Source: an uncultured Burkholderiales bacterium (lineage in GTDB: Bacteria > Pseudomonadota > Gammaproteobacteria > Burkholderiales > Burkholderiaceae_C). From it: DNA of 9,915 nucleotides. The notes beneath the pieces are model-generated. The model saw nothing but the letters and a program-made list of their open reading frames with translations, was not told the DNA's origin and searched no databases. Location of the stretch: assembly GCA_903856875.1 (NCBI GenBank), contig CAIODE010000020.1, positions 1 to 9,915 on the forward strand, written 5' to 3'. The number at the start of each line of letters is the position of its first letter. Position 1 is the first letter of the stretch. The translations under genes were made by a program, and so were the position numbers. Below are positions 6,988-9,915 of this stretch, in pieces.

Positions 6988-8172
6988 ATGACTATTTCTA
7001 TGCAAACTGATGTCTTGATTGTGGGTGGGGCTGCCATTGGAAGTGCGGCGGCATTTTTTCTAGCTTCGCAGCCAGATTTCAAAGGAAATATTCATGTGAT
7101 CGAGCAAGATTTTTCATATGAAAAATCTGCAACTGCACTTTCAGCCGCCTCTATACGGCATCAGTTTTCAAACCCCGAGAATATCAAGCTTTCCCAATTT
7201 GGAAGTGCTTTCATAAAAAACATAGATCAGTACCTTGCAGTAGGTGACGTAGCCCCGGCTGTTAACTTTAAAGAGCGTGGTTACCTGTTTCTTGCTACCC
7301 CAGACGGGCTAAGCACTTTGCAATCTAACCATTCAGTTCAAAAATCAGAAAATGTTGACGTCACCCTTTTAACGCCTTCTGAATTGAGTGCTCGATACGC
7401 TTGGTTGAATGTGGATGACCTTTCGGCGGCCTCTATTGGAAATAGTGGAGAGGGTTGGTTAGACGCCTATGGGTTGATGCAAGGCTTTCGCAAAAAAGCC
7501 ATTTCCTTAGGTGTGAATTACGTGCAGGCGCGTGTAGCGAAACTACAAAGATCAGGGCGCAAAATAATTTCGGCTGAATTAACAGATGGTACTCAAATTC
7601 TATTTGATACGGTCATCAATGCGAGTGGTATAGGCGCATCTGCGCTAGCTCAAACTGCTGGTATTGATCTACCCGTTGAAGCACGCAAAAGAACTATTTT
7701 CTTTTTCACCAGCAGCGCTAAATTAGAGAACTGTCCAATGGTGATTGATCCCTCTGGGGCTTATTTTCGACCAGAAGGGGAAGGCTACATTTGCGGAATA
7801 GCACCCAGATCAGAAGAAGATTTGCCGTGTGATGATTTCTTAATTCAGCATCACTTATTTGAAGAGGTTCTGTGGCCCATTCTTGCCGCGCGCGTGCCTG
7901 GATTTGAAGCCTTGCGACTAAAGCGAAGTTGGGCAGGCCACTACGATATGAACACGCTTGATCAAAATGTCATTTTGGGCGCACACCCTGAGATTGACAA
8001 CTTGCTGTTTGCAAATGGTTTCAGTGGTCATGGCTTGCAACATTCACCAGCCATTGGTCGAGCCTTGTCTGAACTGGTTACTTATGGAAATTATAGAACG
8101 CTTGATTTAAATGCTTTTGGTTGGAGCCGTGTGATCAACAATTGTCCTTATTTTGAAGCTAACATTATTTAA
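6988..8172 (+). CDS. FAD-dependent oxidoreductase, DAO family (D-amino acid oxidase/sarcosine oxidase-like)
   Basis: The protein is 394 aa from the ATG at 6988, with no signal peptide, so it is cytoplasmic or membrane-peripheral. DAO-family flavoproteins oxidise amines, amino acids or hydroxy acids. The N-terminal dinucleotide-binding strand is DVLIVGGAAIGSAAAFFL, where the usual GxGxxG reads G-G-A-A-I-G, as in a DAO branch with GGAxxGS. An acidic end of strand two follows (VIEQD), then the ALSAASIRHQFSNPENIKLS segment characteristic of this branch. In the middle FDTVINASGIGAS is the second FAD-contact region. The C-terminal block AGHYDMNTLDQNVILG and LLFANGFSGHGLQHSPAIGR is the conserved FAD/active-site region, and its length is normal. 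The start was chosen because upstream in-frame codons overlap the divergent gene; ATG 7000 is a second possibility. The neighbouring imine reductase suggests an imino acid product. The substrate is unknown. Confidence 0.88.
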   Translation: MTISMQTDVLIVGGAAIGSAAAFFLASQPDFKGNIHVIEQDFSYEKSATALSAASIRHQFSNPENIKLSQFGSAFIKNIDQYLAVGDVAPAVNFKERGYLFLATPDGLSTLQSNHSVQKSENVDVTLLTPSELSARYAWLNVDDLSAASIGNSGEGWLDAYGLMQGFRKKAISLGVNYVQARVAKLQRSGRKIISAELTDGTQILFDTVINASGIGASALAQTAGIDLPVEARKRTIFFFTSSAKLENCPMVIDPSGAYFRPEGEGYICGIAPRSEEDLPCDDFLIQHHLFEEVLWPILAARVPGFEALRLKRSWAGHYDMNTLDQNVILGAHPEIDNLLFANGFSGHGLQHSPAIGRALSELVTYGNYRTLDLNAFGWSRVINNCPYFEANII

Positions 8173-8206
8173 GCTTGGGCTAGTTAGCTTCTTGTCAGCC
8201 ATCTGT
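8173..8206. other. Convergent intergenic gap without a clear terminator
   Basis: The 34 bp between the ends of the FAD oxidoreductase and the Bug protein gene hold only a weak AAGCT/AGCTT inverted repeat (8171-8175 with 8186-8190), with no GC-rich stem and no T tract. I do not call a terminator. Confidence 0.4.
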
Positions 8207-9202
8207 TCAATCTAAAACCAATTTGTTATCCAAAATGATCTTGGCGTATCTTTTGCGGTCGGTGGCAATTAGATTGACAAATTCTGCAGTTGTTCCACCC
8301 TTGGCTACTGCTCCTTGGCCAATGAGTTGTTGTTGAACATCGGGCATGGCCAAGACTTGTTGCAAACTCTGCAAAATCTTATCCAGAATGGGTTGAGGTG
8401 TGCCAGCTGGTGCAAGCAAACCTAACCAAGAACCAGACTCAGCGCCAGAGATGCCACTTTCTTCTAACGTGGGTACATCTGGCAAGGCTGAAACCCGATT
8501 TTTGCTGGAGATGGCCAAGGCTTTGAGTTTGCCCGCTTTAATTTGCGCAGAAGTTTCAAGCACGGATGAAAAAATCATGTGCACATTGCCAGACATCAAG
8601 TCAGTCATTGCGGCGCCACCACCTTTGTAAGGAATGTGCAAAATTTGAGTTCCCGTTGCAATTTTGAAAGTTTCTGCAGACAGGTGTGGAGAGCCACCAT
8701 TGCCTGAGCTGGCGTAGGTTAATTTGTCTGGCGAAACTTTGGCCAGTGCCACCAATTCTTTGACTGAATTGGCGGGTAATGATGGCGTTACTGTCAAGAC
8801 AAACGGCAGCTCAGCGAACAAGCCAATTGGCGCAAATGAAGTGTCGGGGTTGTAGTTGAGTTTTTTGTACAAAGTGGGGTTGATGGATTGGGTGCCTACG
8901 TTGCCCGTTAGCAATGTGTAACCATCTGGTTTGGCTCTTGAGACGATCTCTAAGCCAAGATTGCCTCCAGCCCCGCCGCGGTTGTCGACTAGAACCGATT
9001 GGCCCCAAAGTTGCGATAGCTTTTGAGCAACAATGCGCGAGCCAATGTCGGTTCCGCCCCCCGGTGCAAATGGCACAACAAGGGTAACTGCCTTGCTGGG
9101 CCACTGGGTTTGAGCTTGCCCCCAGCCTGCGCTGAGCAACAAAGCAATAACGCTCGCCTTGAGAAAGGCCAAACAATTATTTTGAATCGGCAATGTAGCC
9201 AT
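8207..9202 (-). CDS. Bug/TctC family periplasmic substrate-binding protein (tripartite tricarboxylate transporter type)
   Basis: A periplasmic binding protein of 331 aa, the normal Bug length. The ATG at 9202 has AAAGGG 6 nt upstream (plus-strand 9209-9214) and encodes a Sec signal peptide with hydrophobic core ASVIALLLSAGW and likely cleavage after GQA at residue 30. Family motifs follow in order: WPSKAVTLVVPFAPGGGTD (about 34-52), VDNRGGAGGNLG (72-83), YKGGGAAMTDLMSG from Tyr192, and the late LLAPAGTPQPILDKI. Known Bug proteins bind carboxylates such as citrate, glutamate, aspartate, nicotinate or aromatic acids; the ligand here cannot be predicted. It lies 25 nt downstream of another Bug gene on the same strand, probably in one transcript. 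No TctA/TctB permease is in the window, so it may be an orphan that works with a distant permease or in sensing. Confidence 0.93.
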   Translation of the reverse strand: MATLPIQNNCLAFLKASVIALLLSAGWGQAQTQWPSKAVTLVVPFAPGGGTDIGSRIVAQKLSQLWGQSVLVDNRGGAGGNLGLEIVSRAKPDGYTLLTGNVGTQSINPTLYKKLNYNPDTSFAPIGLFAELPFVLTVTPSLPANSVKELVALAKVSPDKLTYASSGNGGSPHLSAETFKIATGTQILHIPYKGGGAAMTDLMSGNVHMIFSSVLETSAQIKAGKLKALAISSKNRVSALPDVPTLEESGISGAESGSWLGLLAPAGTPQPILDKILQSLQQVLAMPDVQQQLIGQGAVAKGGTTAEFVNLIATDRKRYAKIILDNKLVLD

Positions 9203-9208
9203 AAATAG

Positions 9209-9214
9209 CCCTTT
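9209..9214 (-). promoter_or_regulatory. Ribosome binding site of the downstream Bug gene
   Basis: AAAGGG on the minus strand is placed 6 nt before the ATG at 9202 and fixes that start. It lies in the 25-nt gap after the upstream Bug gene. Confidence 0.8.
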
Positions 9215-9225
9215 GAAAGATTACA

Positions 9226-9254
9226 AATCAATTTGATTGCAAAGTGATCTTTGC
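9226..9254. repeat. Two short inverted repeats at the junction of the tandem Bug genes
   Basis: GCAAAG (9239-9244) and CTTTGC (9249-9254) are perfect arms around a 4-nt loop inside the last codons of the upstream gene. AATCAA (9226-9231) and TTGATT (9233-9238) form a second, adjacent palindrome over its stop codon. Neither is followed by a T tract on the minus strand, so they are not terminators by the usual criteria. They could be mRNA structures, or chance in A/T-rich sequence. Confidence 0.35.
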
Positions 9255-9915
9255 ATCAGTGATAACTTTTTGCCACTCTTGCGTATCGACCGTCAATTTT
9301 TTGCTGAAATCTGCCGGAGTACCACCGATTCCGTCAATTCCCATTTTCGCCAATTGCTCTTTTAACTGCGGATCTTTCAACACTTTGTTGAAAGAAGCAT
9401 TCAGTTTATTGACCACAGACGGATGCATGCCAGCAGGTCCGAAAACACCAAACCAGGTCATTGAGATAAAACCTGCAAGTTGTTCATTGATGGCCGGCAA
9501 CTCCAGCACCAAAGGAGAGCGATCGGGAGAGGAGACACCTAAAGCCCGCACCTTACCGTCACGAGACTGAGGGTAACCTGATGAAAAACTATCGAACATC
9601 ACATCTAGGCGGCCTGCAATCAGATCGGGCATGGCCAAGGCGGTTCCCTTGTAGGGGACGTGCGCCATGCTGACACCAGACAAAGCTTGAAACCGCTCGC
9701 CAGAAAGATGCGGAATACCACCGATTCCTGCCGAGCCATAATTCAATTTGCCAGGATTTTTCTTGGCCAAGTCAATAAATTCTTTGACAGATTTGGCAGG
9801 CGAACTAACAGGAACAATCATGATGGAAGGCGATTGCGCCAGATAAATAATCGGGCTGAAGCTTTTGGTAGGTGAATACGGTGTTTTTGGATTCAAGAGC
9901 GGGCCAATTACATGC
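9228..9915 (-). CDS. Bug/TctC family periplasmic substrate-binding protein (5' end off window)
   Basis: The gene runs leftwards and its 5' end is beyond the right edge; the frame stays open to the last base, and a TTG at 9896 is an internal Leu codon. About 228 C-terminal residues are seen, lacking the signal peptide and the first lobe with the PGGGTD and GAGG motifs. What remains is typical Bug: NPKTPYSPTKSFSPI, a KKNPGKLNYGSAG segment, GGIPHLSGERF, VPYKGTALAMPDLIAGRLDVMFD, and FGVFGPAGMHPSVVNKL before the C-terminal helices. It shares the pattern but not close sequence with the Bug gene 25 nt downstream (for example YKGTALAMPDL against YKGGGAAMTDL), so it is an old paralogue, not a recent duplicate. 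The ligand is unknown; a carboxylate is expected from the family. Confidence 0.93.
   Translation of the reverse strand, partial: HVIGPLLNPKTPYSPTKSFSPIIYLAQSPSIMIVPVSSPAKSVKEFIDLAKKNPGKLNYGSAGIGGIPHLSGERFQALSGVSMAHVPYKGTALAMPDLIAGRLDVMFDSFSSGYPQSRDGKVRALGVSSPDRSPLVLELPAINEQLAGFISMTWFGVFGPAGMHPSVVNKLNASFNKVLKDPQLKEQLAKMGIDGIGGTPADFSKKLTVDTQEWQKVITDAKITLQSN

Noticed and set aside
6938..6988. TTG start 17 codons upstream for the OCD-family gene
   Set aside because: It has no Shine-Dalgarno site, would overlap the divergent start, and the ATG at 6937 gives the normal family N-terminus.
8171..8190. AAGCT/AGCTT inverted repeat as a terminator for the convergent genes
   Set aside because: It has only a 5-bp stem with a 10-nt loop and no T tract on either strand.
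1..9915. Mobile elements, CRISPR arrays, tRNA/rRNA genes, toxin-antitoxin or defence genes
   Set aside because: Nothing resembling transposases, direct-repeat arrays, cloverleaf genes or defence domains was found; the window is almost fully filled by transport and metabolic genes.

Overview
The window reads as an ordinary stretch of a betaproteobacterial chromosome, most likely from Burkholderiales (a Comamonadaceae or Burkholderiaceae relative of moderate GC). The basis is the tandem Bug/TctC binding proteins, which are hugely expanded in that order, together with a Liv-type ABC operon and a DAO-type FAD oxidoreductase of a kind common there. The assignment is inference from protein families. 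No rRNA, tRNA, mobile element or CRISPR is visible.

Region 1 (1-3531, + strand) is the 3' part of a branched-chain-amino-acid-type (HAAT) ABC transporter operon. It holds the C-terminal half of LivF, complete LivH and LivM permeases, and a periplasmic substrate-binding protein with a clear signal peptide. LivG and the start of LivF lie to the left of the window. The unit ends in a strong intrinsic terminator at about 3547-3577.

Region 2 (3610-5990, + strand) holds an acyl-CoA ligase of the class I adenylate-forming superfamily, followed 35 nt later by a classical short-chain dehydrogenase. Next to a Liv-type transporter, these suggest uptake of a carboxylic acid, activation to its CoA thioester and oxidation of a hydroxy/keto intermediate. 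The substrate cannot be read from the sequence.

Region 3 (6002-8172) is a divergent pair with only 50 bp between start codons. On the minus strand is an ornithine cyclodeaminase/mu-crystallin family protein whose GAFTP motif suggests an imine (ketimine) reductase rather than a cyclodeaminase. On the plus strand is a DAO-family FAD-dependent oxidoreductase. An amine or amino-acid oxidase facing an imine reductase is a chemically coherent pair. Hand-counted lines suggest the oxidoreductase gene is more A/T-rich than the left part of the window.

Region 4 (8207-9915, - strand) has two consecutive Bug/TctC periplasmic binding proteins. The upstream one is cut by the right edge. No TctA or TctB membrane partner is present in the window.

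I found no clearly new biological system. The points most worth a second look are the divergent oxidase/imine-reductase pair, the unknown substrate of the transporter-ligase-SDR cluster, and the tandem orphan Bug proteins.
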